A DNA stretch of 64,000 nt from Mobilitalea torta (lineage in GTDB: Bacteria > Bacillota > Clostridia > Lachnospirales > Lachnospiraceae). A program made the position numbers and the translations under genes. The DNA is taken from contig NZ_JBNPXH010000001.1 in NCBI RefSeq assembly GCF_050433395.1, positions 186,001-250,000 on the forward strand, written 5' to 3'. Positions 33,705-43,328 of the stretch are shown here, piece after piece. The notes under the pieces were generated by a model, which saw only the letters and a list, made by a program, of their open reading frames with translations, was not told where the DNA came from and did not search any database. Positions within the stretch are counted from its first letter, which is position 1, and every line of letters starts with the position of its first letter.

Positions 33705-35138
33705 ATGAGTCAAAAGAATTTTTCAAATCTGGGGGATGAGATTAGGGACATCGTACAAAATGCGGTGAGTACCATGGATTTTCATCATATTAACCGGGAT
33801 ATTGAGCATACGGTCCGGTCTGCGTTAAGTGAGATACGGGGCTCCCTGGGCATCAATAAACCCGGAACGGATAAAAAGGAACAAAAAGGTCCGGAAGGCG
33901 GGGAAGCCGGAAACGACAAGAACCGCTGGAATAGTCAGAATGGCGGCAACAGCCGGACAAGCTGGCAGCAGAACCCGGTGGACTGGAGGCAGGCCTTCAC
34001 CAGCAGAAGGGAATATCGCCAGAATGGAAGAGATTACAGAACTGCTGCTAAGCCGAATTCTGCGCAGTTCGGGAACAATGCCGTGGTTCCGAAGCAGAAG
34101 AGCGGGTTAGTTCCCTATGTTGAGGTGGGAAGAGTATCCGGGATTTTGCTTACCGTATTTGGAGGTATCGGAACCGGCGTCTTCGGGATCTCGGTTCTGG
34201 TATTAATGATTTTGGCTTTTACTTTACCTGGCCTTGGTTTCCTGGCAACGATTGCTTTAGGGCTGTCGGCATTGCTGGTGCCCAGCTTGCTCATGATGGC
34301 AAAGGGCGGGAAAAACCGGAAAAGACTAAAGCGGTTCCGCAGATATTTAAAGATTATCGGAGGGCGCGGTTACTGTACCTTGAATGAACTTGCCCAGAGC
34401 ACAGGCTGGAGCAAAAGATTTGTATTAAAGGATGTTCGCAGAATGATATCCATAGGAATGTTCTCCGAGGGACGGATTGACGAACAGCAGACCTGCGTGA
34501 TTCTCAACAGGGAGAGCTATCAGCAATACCTGGAGACAATGAGGGGTGCCAGAACACGTGAGATTGAACAGGGAGCAAGAGGCGGTAGCAGAGGTGCAGG
34601 CGGATCCCAACAGACAGCCGGAGGTTCTGCGGCGGCTTCTTCTCCGGAGAATGAAGTGTTGAAGAAGGCGCTGGAGAACGGAAGAGACTGTATCCGGCAG
34701 ATGAAAGAAGCCAACGAGGAGATTCCGGGAGAAGAGATATCCAGGAAGCTCTATCACCTGGAGCTGGTTACAGGAAGAATTTTTGATTATGTGGAGTCTC
34801 ATCCGCCCCAGCTTCCGGAGATTCAGAAGTTCATGGAATACTATCTTCCTACCACACTAAAGCTGGTAAATGCCTATCGGGAATTTGACCGGCAGCCGGT
34901 TCAGGGAGATAATATCACCACGGCGAAGAAAGAGATAGAGACCACGCTGGATACCATTAATCATGCCTTTGAGACCTTGCTGGACAGTCTTTACGGGGAT
35001 GCGGCCATGGATGTATCCACGGATATATCCGTATTGGAAACAATGCTTGCCCAGGAGGGGCTGACACCGGGGGAGCTGAAAGCAAAGAAGATGAATTGGC
35101 AGGAAGATTCACTGGTTCTGGATAACGACAAGCGGTAA
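33705..35138 (+). CDS. XpaC-like membrane protein (5-bromo-4-chloroindolyl phosphate hydrolysis family)
   Basis: 477 residues from the ATG at 33705 (GGAGGATTTGAC upstream); a frame extension to 33612 lacks a ribosome site. Residues 1-130 are hydrophilic and Gly/Asn/Arg-rich. Two membrane helices follow (residues 145-190), then a basic winged-helix-like part (GYCTLNELAQSTGWSKRFV), a Gly/Ala-rich linker, and a C-terminal helical XpaC domain (EIQKFMEYYLPTTLKLVNAY). It is paired with telA, as is usual in Firmicutes. The molecular role is unclear; the family name reflects a phenotype only. Confidence 0.8.
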   Translation: MSQKNFSNLGDEIRDIVQNAVSTMDFHHINRDIEHTVRSALSEIRGSLGINKPGTDKKEQKGPEGGEAGNDKNRWNSQNGGNSRTSWQQNPVDWRQAFTSRREYRQNGRDYRTAAKPNSAQFGNNAVVPKQKSGLVPYVEVGRVSGILLTVFGGIGTGVFGISVLVLMILAFTLPGLGFLATIALGLSALLVPSLLMMAKGGKNRKRLKRFRRYLKIIGGRGYCTLNELAQSTGWSKRFVLKDVRRMISIGMFSEGRIDEQQTCVILNRESYQQYLETMRGARTREIEQGARGGSRGAGGSQQTAGGSAAASSPENEVLKKALENGRDCIRQMKEANEEIPGEEISRKLYHLELVTGRIFDYVESHPPQLPEIQKFMEYYLPTTLKLVNAYREFDRQPVQGDNITTAKKEIETTLDTINHAFETLLDSLYGDAAMDVSTDISVLETMLAQEGLTPGELKAKKMNWQEDSLVLDNDKR

Positions 35139-35177
35139 ACTGCTTGCTATGATAATAAATGATGGAGGGATAAAGCG

Positions 35178-36314
35178 ATGAATAATGAAGTACCTACCCT
35201 TACCTTTGAGCCTTTTGACGAAGAGACGGGCGAAGCGCAGATCATACTGCAGGAGGAAAAGGCTGTCCCCAAGGCAGAGATGATGGATGAAGCTAATCTC
35301 TCGCCGGAAGAGAAAAGGATGGTGGAGGATTTTGCAGAGAAGATTGATCTGGGGAAATCCAACCTGATTCTTCAATACGGTGTGGGAGCCCAGAAGAAAA
35401 TAGCGGATTTCTCCGAAACCGCGCTGTCCAATGTAAAAACGAAGGACCTGGGGGAGATCGGCGAGATGCTGTCGGGTGTCGTAATGGAACTGAAGAGCTT
35501 TGAATCCGAAGAGGAGGAGAAGGGCTTCCTTGGCTTTTTCAAAAAGACCTCCAATAAGCTGGCTACCATGAGAACCAAATACGATAAGGCGGAGAATAAT
35601 ATCAATCGGATCTGCCAGGCTCTTGAGGCACATCAGATCCAGTTATTAAAAGATGTGGCTCTGATGGATAAGATGTATGAATTGAACAAGACTTATTTTA
35701 AGGAATTATCCATGTATATATTGGCTGGTAAGAAGAAGCTGGCGAAGGTTCAGGAGGAGGATCTGCCGAAGCTGGTGGCGCAGTCCCAGCGGAGCGGACT
35801 CCCGGAGGATGCCCAGGCGGTCAATGACCTTATGGCTGTGATCAACCGCTTTGAGAAGAAGATCCATGATCTTGAGCTGACCAGAATGGTTTCCATCCAG
35901 ATGGCACCCCAGATTCGTCTGGTTCAGGGCAATGATACCATCATGGCGGAGAAGATCCAATCCACCATTGTGAATACGATTCCTCTTTGGAAGAGCCAGA
36001 TGGTACTGGCGCTGGGAGTGGCCCATTCCACCCAGGCGGCCAGGGCTCAGCGGGAAGTAACGGATATGACCAACGAGCTGCTGAGGAAGAATGCGGAGAC
36101 CCTGAAGCTGGCAACCATTGAGACGGCAAAGGAATCCGAGCGGGGGGTAGTTGACATTGAGACCCTGCGCATCACCAACCAGTCCTTGATCTCAACTCTG
36201 GATGAGGTGCTGAGAATTCAGACGGAAGGCCGTCAGAAGAGAAAGGAAGCGGAAGTGGAGCTGCAGCGTATAGAGGGAGAATTGAAGAACAAATTGCTGA
36301 CCCTCAGCAAATAG
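35178..36314 (+). CDS. telA: TelA-family protein (toxic anion resistance)
   Basis: 378 residues, GGAGGGATAAAGCG upstream. Mostly helical and charged. The family signatures are the FFKKTSNKLATMRTKYDKAE region, IQLLKDVALMDKMYELNKTY, MAPQIRLVQGNDTIMAEKIQ and the C-terminal LISTLDEVLRIQTEGRQKR. It is cytosolic. TelA is linked to tellurite and envelope-stress phenotypes in other bacteria, with unknown mechanism. It lies 39 bp after its XpaC-like partner and ends before a strong terminator. Confidence 0.9.
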   Translation: MNNEVPTLTFEPFDEETGEAQIILQEEKAVPKAEMMDEANLSPEEKRMVEDFAEKIDLGKSNLILQYGVGAQKKIADFSETALSNVKTKDLGEIGEMLSGVVMELKSFESEEEEKGFLGFFKKTSNKLATMRTKYDKAENNINRICQALEAHQIQLLKDVALMDKMYELNKTYFKELSMYILAGKKKLAKVQEEDLPKLVAQSQRSGLPEDAQAVNDLMAVINRFEKKIHDLELTRMVSIQMAPQIRLVQGNDTIMAEKIQSTIVNTIPLWKSQMVLALGVAHSTQAARAQREVTDMTNELLRKNAETLKLATIETAKESERGVVDIETLRITNQSLISTLDEVLRIQTEGRQKRKEAEVELQRIEGELKNKLLTLSK

Positions 36315-36334
36315 GCGGCAGGCCTTTTATAATA

Positions 36335-36388
36335 AATCCGTATGCGGCAGGAACAAGGTAGATCCGAAGCTGCATACGGATTATTTAT
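36335..36388 (+). terminator. Terminator after telA
   Basis: AATCCGTATGCGGC (36335-36348) pairs with GCTGCATACGGATT (36369-36382) with one mismatch, followed by ATTTAT. The loop is 20 bases. Confidence 0.75.
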
Positions 36389-36516
36389 ATCTTGCAATTC
36401 CATATCTTGCATACCCTAAAACGCTGTGTTATGATTTATGTACGGAGCACGACGGATATAAGCCTGCAGCATTGGTGCACAGAGAAGAACCTTAAGGCAA
36501 TGGCGGAGAAGACATT

Positions 36517-38178
36517 ATGGAGTTCAACGAGTACGATAAGCATATACAAGAGCAAATTAGTCAGGTGCTGGAGGTACGGATACAACGTCCGGAGGAAGTG
36601 AAGCAGATATGTAAGAAATTAATCAGCATTGGCGAGGGAGAGGACGATGATAAACTGCTGGGCTTTGCTTATTATTATCTTGCAGAAGCATATTTTGACT
36701 GCAATCAGTATGATAAGTTCATTCAGAAATTAGTCCAGGGATTGGAGTACCAGCTTAAGGTTCCGTTGATAAGCCTCCTCTCCAAATCTTACAATATGCT
36801 TGGTATCAATGCGGATAACCAGGGTAATATCCCGGCGGCCATTGACTACTACCTGACCTCCCTAAAATACTGCAATGAATATGGACTGGATTACGAAGCC
36901 GGCCTTGTGAATGGCAATATCGGGCAGATCTATGCTTCTCTCCGGGAATATAAGACGGCAATTCATTATCTGGACAAGGCGTTGATTTGCTTTCATAAGG
37001 ATAAGGGGAATCAAAACAGCAGCCGCGGACGGATGATCGCGGAGACTACCATTGCGCGCTGCTATCTGCAGATTGGAGACAAGGAAGCGTCAGTTCAATG
37101 GTTTGACCTGATACAGAAGGAGAAGGAAGGATTGGAAGGCGACGGTCATTATCCCATTGTAATTCTCTGCTTTGAAATATTATTCTTTCATAAAATGGAG
37201 GAATATGATAAACGGGATCAGCGGATGGAACAGATGATCACGGTAATAGAAGAGACATCCTCCCTGCTGGATATTTACGACGAAACGTTTACGCTCTGTG
37301 AGGTTCTAAGAGAGACAGGAAACTATCATGATCTCTGGAGGGTGCTGAAACGGGTGGAGCTGCTGACCGGGCAGGCGGGAATCGTCAATATGCAGCTAAA
37401 GGTGTTAAAGCATAAGCTGCAATACTACAAGCTGATACATAATGAAACGGACTATATGCGTGCCTGTGCCGATTATGTCATACTTTCGGAGCACCTGGAA
37501 GCGGAGAAGCAGGCAAATGCCAGGAATGCCATTGAGCTTCGCCTGGATCTGGAAGTGATTAAGGAAAAGCATACGGTGGTACAGGAAGAGAATAAGGTTC
37601 TTCTTGAGAAGTCACAGAGGGACCCTCTGACCAGGCTCCCCAACCGTGAAAGGCTGAATGAATACACCGAGATTGCTTTTGAACGGGCCTATCGTAACCA
37701 GACAAGCCTGGGAGTTGAGATATTTGATATTGATTGCTTTAAGGAATATAATGACACCTTTGGCCATCAAGCCGGAGACAAATGTCTGAAGAAGATGGCG
37801 AAGCTGCTCAATGCCCTGATGGAGCAGGGAATGTTCTGTGCCCGCTATGGAGGGGATGAGTTCATTATAGTATATGAGAATAAGACCGATGATGAGATTC
37901 TGGAGATAGCGGGAAAGCTGAAGCAGGATGTCATTGCTTTGAAGCTCTGCTGCGGCAAGGATGAGAAACAGCCCATGATTACCATATCCCAGGGAATACG
38001 CAATTCTGTGCCCAAGAAGGGAAATAAGATCTGGGATTACTTCTATGCTGCGGATATGTCCATGTATTGGGTAAAGCGCGCCAGCAAGAACGACATTCGC
38101 TTAGTACATACCGCGTATGAAGTGAGTACGGTAAAGGAAGGGAATAAGGCAGTGAATGAGGGTGGACAACCGGTTTAA
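36517..38178 (+). CDS. TPR-GGDEF diguanylate cyclase
   Basis: 553 residues. Residues 1-330 are tetratricopeptide-like repeats (YYLAEAYFDCNQY, NMLGINADNQGNIPAAIDYY, NGNIGQIYASLREYKTAIHY). A short coiled coil links to the GGDEF domain at 375-535, with RDPLTRLPNR and the catalytic GGDEF at residues 445-449. The usual RxxD inhibitory site five residues before GGDEF is absent (EQGM there), so product feedback is unlikely. No signal peptide or membrane segment. It makes c-di-GMP, probably under control of a TPR-bound partner. No EAL domain is present. Confidence 0.92.
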   Translation: MEFNEYDKHIQEQISQVLEVRIQRPEEVKQICKKLISIGEGEDDDKLLGFAYYYLAEAYFDCNQYDKFIQKLVQGLEYQLKVPLISLLSKSYNMLGINADNQGNIPAAIDYYLTSLKYCNEYGLDYEAGLVNGNIGQIYASLREYKTAIHYLDKALICFHKDKGNQNSSRGRMIAETTIARCYLQIGDKEASVQWFDLIQKEKEGLEGDGHYPIVILCFEILFFHKMEEYDKRDQRMEQMITVIEETSSLLDIYDETFTLCEVLRETGNYHDLWRVLKRVELLTGQAGIVNMQLKVLKHKLQYYKLIHNETDYMRACADYVILSEHLEAEKQANARNAIELRLDLEVIKEKHTVVQEENKVLLEKSQRDPLTRLPNRERLNEYTEIAFERAYRNQTSLGVEIFDIDCFKEYNDTFGHQAGDKCLKKMAKLLNALMEQGMFCARYGGDEFIIVYENKTDDEILEIAGKLKQDVIALKLCCGKDEKQPMITISQGIRNSVPKKGNKIWDYFYAADMSMYWVKRASKNDIRLVHTAYEVSTVKEGNKAVNEGGQPV

Positions 38179-38215
38179 AGATAAATAATGTGCGGGGGAA
38201 AAGGACGGAAGTAAA

Positions 38216-39823
38216 ATGAGCAAGCATGGACTGACAAGAAGTCTGCTGGGACTGGGATGTATTCTGATTATGCTGGCCAGGAGTGCGGATCCGGGATGGG
38301 CATCTCCGATAGTAAGGAACGGGGAGATACTGAACCAGGTACAGGGTGAAATACAGGCGGAGAATACGGATCAGCAGGGGAATGCGGAAGATAAGATAGA
38401 GGAAACACAGCCGGATGCCGGTCAAACAGATGAAATGCAGACCGCGGATGAGTCAGCATCCGGTAAGGAAGAGGCAGACGAGCAGCCAACTGACAACGAA
38501 AAGGATAAGGAACAGACAGCTGGCAAGGAAACAGAGGATGAGCCGGCCAGCGGTGAGCAGATAGAGGATGAGCTGACGGGGGACGGAACAGATCCGGAAG
38601 AAGGCGGGGAAGCGCAGGAGGATGAGCAGTACGGAGGAAAGATTATTCTCAGTGCAAAGAGCCTTTCCCTGCAGCAGGGGAAATCCGCAGTGCTGACGGC
38701 CGAACTGACGGAGGAGAATCAGACGGACGAAGAGCTTCGTTATCAGAGCAGTGATACCAAGGTAGCTACAGTAAATCAAAGCGGTAAGGTGAAAGCAGTT
38801 CACTGGGGCAGCACAACCATAACCGTAACGCTGGGGAAAGCCAGGGCCAAATGCAAGGTTACCGTATCGAAGGACATCACACTTACCATCAGTGCGGCAG
38901 GGGACTGTACCCTGTCCAGTGATATTAAGCAGCCTGCCAGCGTGAATTTCTTCTCGGTATATAATAAGAAGAAGGATGATGCATATTTTTTCAAAAATGT
39001 AAAACCCATCTTTGAAAAGGATGATATGACCATCGTTAATTTTGAAGGAACCTTAAGCAATCAGGGGAAGAGGGAAGATAAGAAATGGGCCTTCCGGGGA
39101 AAGCCCTCCTATATTAATATTTTGAAGGAAGGCTCGGTAGAGGCGGTAGCCTTTGCCAATAATCATGTCAGAGATTACGGCGAGATCAGCTATACGGATA
39201 CCATCAAGAGCTTTGGGAAAGCGGGACTGGTCTACTCTTCCTATGAAACAATTGGCGTGTATGAAGTAAAAGGAATGAAAATCGGCATGGTATCCATACA
39301 GGAGACCGGAAGGACCGATAGCAAGACCATACTGAGAAAAGCTTTAAAGACGGTAAAAAAAGAGAAACCGGATCTTCTGATTGTCAGCTTTCACTGGGGA
39401 ATAGAAAAAAGCAGCCGCATAACCAAGGCACAGAGGGAGCTGGGCCGGATTGCTGTGGATGAAGGCGGAGCAGATCTGGTGCTGGGGCATCATCCCCATG
39501 TTCTCCAACCGGTAGAAAAATATAAGGATGCCTATATCGTATACAGCCTGGGCAACTTCTGCTTCGGCGGCAATACCAATCCGGCGGATAAGGATACCAT
39601 GATCTTTCAGCAGACCTTCACCTTCCATAATGATGAGCTGGTGCAGACGGATGATGTCCGTATTATTCCCTGCTCCGTATCCTCCACGAGCCAGCGCAAT
39701 AATTATCAGCCCACCCCCAGCACAGGGAAGGAGAAGACCCGGATTTTGAAGAAAATCAATGGGTATTGTGGGCCGTATGGCATTACCTTTGATAAAAACG
39801 GACGAATTATTCTAAGCAAATAA
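38216..39823 (+). CDS. CapA-family protein with acidic linker and Big2 domain
   Basis: 535 residues. Signal-like N-terminus (LTRSLLGLGCILIMLARS). Residues 40-140 are very acidic and repetitive (GKETEDEPASGEQIEDE) and probably disordered. Residues 145-220 form a bacterial Ig-like (Big2) domain (LQQGKSAVLTAELTE, KVATVNQSGKVKAVHWGSTT). From about residue 222 a CapA/calcineurin-like domain follows: AAGDCTLSSD, FEGTL, AFANNHVRDYG, FHWGIE, GHHPHVLQPVE, YSLGNF. It is likely cell-surface located. The family is linked to poly-gamma-glutamate biosynthesis; no capB or capC gene is nearby, so a different role is likely. Confidence 0.88.
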   Translation: MSKHGLTRSLLGLGCILIMLARSADPGWASPIVRNGEILNQVQGEIQAENTDQQGNAEDKIEETQPDAGQTDEMQTADESASGKEEADEQPTDNEKDKEQTAGKETEDEPASGEQIEDELTGDGTDPEEGGEAQEDEQYGGKIILSAKSLSLQQGKSAVLTAELTEENQTDEELRYQSSDTKVATVNQSGKVKAVHWGSTTITVTLGKARAKCKVTVSKDITLTISAAGDCTLSSDIKQPASVNFFSVYNKKKDDAYFFKNVKPIFEKDDMTIVNFEGTLSNQGKREDKKWAFRGKPSYINILKEGSVEAVAFANNHVRDYGEISYTDTIKSFGKAGLVYSSYETIGVYEVKGMKIGMVSIQETGRTDSKTILRKALKTVKKEKPDLLIVSFHWGIEKSSRITKAQRELGRIAVDEGGADLVLGHHPHVLQPVEKYKDAYIVYSLGNFCFGGNTNPADKDTMIFQQTFTFHNDELVQTDDVRIIPCSVSSTSQRNNYQPTPSTGKEKTRILKKINGYCGPYGITFDKNGRIILSK

Positions 39824-39832
39824 AAAAGAAAA

Positions 39833-39982
39833 GAGCCGTCGCAAAATGAATCGATGATAGCAGTTTATACAAAATAATCCTATTAATAGCACAAAAATGC
39901 GCCTTAAACAGCTTTTGAAGCTTAGTCAAGACGCATTTTTTATGCAATATTTTTCACAAGTCTATTTTGCGACAGTCCCTCT
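39833..39982. mobile_element. MITE-like element with terminal inverted repeats
   Basis: A 150-bp noncoding segment ends in imperfect inverted repeats containing GTCGCAAAAT (39838-39847) and ATTTTGCGAC (39964-39973). These ends resemble transposon terminal repeats of the IS1182 type as remembered. Inside lies a terminator-like hairpin, AAAAATGCG/CGCATTTTT (39893-39940). No transposase is encoded. It separates convergent CapA and phosphatase genes and may simply terminate them. Confidence 0.5.
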
Positions 39983-40018
39983 TACTCAGCCAAACAATAT
40001 ATTGAAATTAAGTATATG

Positions 40019-40804
40019 TTATACGTTGCGGCAAGGCATGAGATCAGCACAAACGGGATAATGATCGGACAGATATACCCCGTCTTTGCAATCCTCCCAG
40101 AGAGAAACCTCCCGGCAGGAAATGCCGCTCTCAATAAAGATATAATCGATTTTTTCGAAACTTTTTGTACGTCCAAAATCGTGGAAGGTTCTCTGAATCC
40201 CCGCAGTCAGATCGACAAGCTGCGGGCATCCGTTGCGGTCAGCATATGACCTTAAGACTTCCATTTCTGCGGAATTGGGGAAAGCATTGAAATCCCCTGC
40301 TAATATAGCGGGAGCCTGGACAAAATCTTCTTCCTGCCGGATTCGCATGAGAATCTGGCTCAATCCCAGGCGGCGGGCTTCGCTTCCAAGGTGGTCCAAA
40401 TGGGTGTTGTAAATACGGTAGAGCTGCTTTGTTTCCAGGTGCTGCAGCAGCGCCATGGTACAGGTGCGCGGACAATTGCTTTGATCCGGATAGCGGGAGC
40501 CGGGCAGCATCGGGGTTGGCGAGAGCCAGAATACATCCATCTTCAGCAAATTCAAATCAGACTTCTTGTAGGCGATACATGTTTGCTCGCCCTGAAGGTC
40601 CTCATCCCTGCCGCAGCCAATAATATAGTAATCCGGCAGGCACTCCTTGAGCCATGCCGCAACATGGGGCAGAACCTCTTGAAAACAGATGACATCGGGG
40701 GCCTCCCTCTGTATTCTATCCAGAATCATCGGCTTCCTGTAGCAAAAATTATTATTCCCATCCTGCCCGTAATCACACCGTATATTAAAGGTAACTAGTT
40801 TCAT
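40019..40804 (-). CDS. Endonuclease/exonuclease/phosphatase-family protein
   Basis: 261 residues. The EEP fold is shown by TFNIRCDYG at the start, VICFQEV (catalytic Glu), YNTHLDHLG, ILAGDFNAFP and the closing LSDHYPVCADL, which together form the metal and catalytic site. No signal peptide, so cytosolic. Family members cleave phosphodiesters or phosphomonoesters of nucleic acids, lipids or sugars; the substrate here is not evident. It follows the solute-binding lipoprotein gene on the same strand after 81 bp. Confidence 0.88.
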   Translation of the reverse strand: MKLVTFNIRCDYGQDGNNNFCYRKPMILDRIQREAPDVICFQEVLPHVAAWLKECLPDYYIIGCGRDEDLQGEQTCIAYKKSDLNLLKMDVFWLSPTPMLPGSRYPDQSNCPRTCTMALLQHLETKQLYRIYNTHLDHLGSEARRLGLSQILMRIRQEEDFVQAPAILAGDFNAFPNSAEMEVLRSYADRNGCPQLVDLTAGIQRTFHDFGRTKSFEKIDYIFIESGISCREVSLWEDCKDGVYLSDHYPVCADLMPCRNV

Positions 40805-40885
40805 GCTTTTTCTCCATTCCCAAGTATAGTAGTTATCTTTTGTCAGCTTATATTATACAATACTTGCTTCCGGTTTACCAGCCAG

Positions 40886-43159
40886 TTATTCGGACAAATA
40901 GATATTCAGCTTTGCAATAATGGCATCGGCCGCGGCCTCTGCGGTAAGCGTTCCTGCCAGGAGTTCGCCGGCCTTCTCCTTAATAGCCCCCAGCACATGC
41001 TCATCGGAGATAACCCGGTTGGAAACAGAAGAACATATCTTTAAAAGAGCATTTACCTGCTGCTCATCAATAGCGGAAAAGGATATCATTTCTTCCTCTC
41101 CATCCTGGCCGACGATAGAGGCTACCTCAGAATAATTGCTCCGATCCTGACGGGAGGAGGTAAGAAGCGCTTTGGAATTGATGGGGAAGCCGTCGTAAAA
41201 TTCATTCTCCAGAACTTCCTCTGACAGGACGGTGCGAAGGAATTCCCTGCAAAGCTCGGGCTGCCTGCTTTGGCTGCTGATTCCCAGCTCACAGCCGGGG
41301 GTAAAGGAGTTGGCATAGGAGGTGTAATATCCGCTGACTTTCTTGACCATACCAAAGGGGGCTACGGCACGTCGAAAACCGGTGATCGATCCCAGGTAAA
41401 GATATTCGCCGAGCCTGAGATTCATCTCACTGTTGCCGCGGAAGGAGAAGTCATCATAATTTTCCACAATGGTACACCGGTCACCTACAAGCTTTAACTG
41501 CTGCAGCGTGCGAAGCAGCTGCTCCCGGTCTAGCCTGCCGTCGGAGCTTTGCAGGGAAGCTGTTTCATAAGGGAAGAGAATATCCACCAGAGCCTCCGGT
41601 GTAAGTGTGCCGAACATGGGAGCATCCTTATGGGAAGCGGCATAATCGGCCAGGGCCTCCAGGGAGTTCAGCTTTTCAGTATCCGCGCCGGTGCCAAAGA
41701 GCATATTGACTTTGTATCTGGCAGGAACCATGTAGATACTTCCTTCCCGGAGGTAATGATCCATAATTCCTTTATAAAGGGTGCCGTCATCAATCATTGG
41801 CTGCAGCAGGTCACGGATATCTGCCAGAACGCCTTTTTCCATCAGGGAATCAGCAGGGAGACCGTCCAGGACGAGAATATCGTAAATGGTTCCGGCAAGA
41901 AGCTCCGTATTCAGGGCACGGATATAATCCTCCTTGGTCTCCAGATCCGCCTTCCAGAATTCCTCGGTTGTCATAGCCGTGGTGAAGTTCACCTTAATAT
42001 CGGGGTGATTTTGCTGGAAGACAGCCGCTGCCTGCCTCAGGGTATTGTTATCTGTAAGGGAATAGATATTTAATTCATCGGAAGGCAGGGTATCGACGTT
42101 GCTGTCAAAGCTGTACTGCATCAAAGAGCTGCTGCCGCTGTCATAAAACAGGGCATAATAGTTCTCCTGGGAATCCGCGGTAAAGCCGACGGTTTCCAGG
42201 GTAGGCACGGCCAGGGAGGTCATGCTGCCGTCCAGCACGCTGTTCCATAGGGAGGTGCCCTCCTCCAGCTTAAAAATTCCCTTCTTATTGCACAGCAGAA
42301 GATCCTGGCCGATATGATCGGAATATAAATAACCGTCATCCAGGGAAACCTCAAAAGGATAGCCGGCGCTGCTCCGGTCAGCGGTATCGTATACGATGAT
42401 GCTCCTGATCTGATAATTTTCATCACATTGGCCCAGAATGAGCTTAGTCCCGGAACAGTGAAGAAAATCCGAGGAGTAATGATAGTCATTGACGGTGGAC
42501 AAAAGCTTCTGATCCGTGCTGCTGTAAAGGCAGACCTCTCCGTTGGAGAAAATAGCGGCGATTGTTCCGCTCTCCATCACAGATACCATGGAAGGGTAGG
42601 TGAGGGTGCCGTATTCCGGGTCATTCCATCCCTCCGGGTACAGGGTCTCATAGGTCATTCCGTCTTTGGAGCGCAGCAGATGTGCCTTCAGACCCGGATC
42701 GCCCAATTCAAAATAAAACAGATACTGGCTGCCGCTGCCGTCCTCCATAACCTGCGGGCGGTAGGTCCAGCCTTTCGGCAGGGAAGGAATGGATTTGATC
42801 CATGCCGGTGTTATCTCCGTCCAGGTTCCGTCGTTTTCTAATTGGTAACAGGTGATGGAAAAGGGAGTTTCATGAAAGCTGTAGAGGAGAATCTGTTGGT
42901 CATTTCTGGCTAATTGCAGGGAACTCCCCTTGGTATCCTCCGGCAGGGAAAGCTCCTTTTCCACATAGCGTCCCTTGAGGGAGCCGCCTGCCTTCTTTGT
43001 ATTGGAAGGGCGTTGGCTTTGGGAAGGGGCGTCCTCCTTTTTGCTGCCTGCAGTTTCTCCCTCCCGGGGACGGTTTTCTGCCGCGGGCTCCTTCTGGCTG
43101 CAGCCGGCCAGGATGCAGCAAATTATCAGGATACAGCATAAAAATTTCTTTCTTATCAT
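40886..43159 (-). CDS. Extracellular solute-binding lipoprotein
   Basis: 757 residues from the ATG at 43159, supported by GGAG six bases upstream; an upstream start at 43198 is less likely. A lipoprotein signal ends at LAGC, with Cys20 as the lipid-modified residue. The N-terminal third (40-340) is beta-rich, propeller-like (repeats of the YSSTDQKLLSTV and LLLCNKKGIFKLEE kind). The C-terminal 400 residues form a periplasmic-binding-protein fold (NLRLGEYLYLG, YMVPARYKVNML). The fusion of a propeller-like region with a sugar-binding protein fold is unusual. It is divergent from a two-component system and two sugar-type permeases, so it likely serves them. Confidence 0.8.
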   Translation of the reverse strand: MIRKKFLCCILIICCILAGCSQKEPAAENRPREGETAGSKKEDAPSQSQRPSNTKKAGGSLKGRYVEKELSLPEDTKGSSLQLARNDQQILLYSFHETPFSITCYQLENDGTWTEITPAWIKSIPSLPKGWTYRPQVMEDGSGSQYLFYFELGDPGLKAHLLRSKDGMTYETLYPEGWNDPEYGTLTYPSMVSVMESGTIAAIFSNGEVCLYSSTDQKLLSTVNDYHYSSDFLHCSGTKLILGQCDENYQIRSIIVYDTADRSSAGYPFEVSLDDGYLYSDHIGQDLLLCNKKGIFKLEEGTSLWNSVLDGSMTSLAVPTLETVGFTADSQENYYALFYDSGSSSLMQYSFDSNVDTLPSDELNIYSLTDNNTLRQAAAVFQQNHPDIKVNFTTAMTTEEFWKADLETKEDYIRALNTELLAGTIYDILVLDGLPADSLMEKGVLADIRDLLQPMIDDGTLYKGIMDHYLREGSIYMVPARYKVNMLFGTGADTEKLNSLEALADYAASHKDAPMFGTLTPEALVDILFPYETASLQSSDGRLDREQLLRTLQQLKLVGDRCTIVENYDDFSFRGNSEMNLRLGEYLYLGSITGFRRAVAPFGMVKKVSGYYTSYANSFTPGCELGISSQSRQPELCREFLRTVLSEEVLENEFYDGFPINSKALLTSSRQDRSNYSEVASIVGQDGEEEMISFSAIDEQQVNALLKICSSVSNRVISDEHVLGAIKEKAGELLAGTLTAEAAADAIIAKLNIYLSE

Positions 43160-43284
43160 TTCTTGCTCCTTTCGAACCTCGTTTTTCACAGGTTGCATTC
43201 AAACTATAAATATGTTATAAAATGCTTATCTCTAACCAACCTTAAAAAACAGAATAATTTGTAAGTTTTTCACCGGACAATGCC

Positions 43285-43307
43285 CCGGAGTCGAAGATAG
43301 GCTCCGG
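43285..43307 (+). promoter_or_regulatory. Short GC-rich leader hairpin upstream of response regulator
   Basis: CCGGAG and CTCCGG flank 11 bases, about 20 bp before the response-regulator start. It could influence translation. Confidence 0.35.
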
Positions 43308-43328
43308 CAAGGAAAGGAGCTGCGGAGG

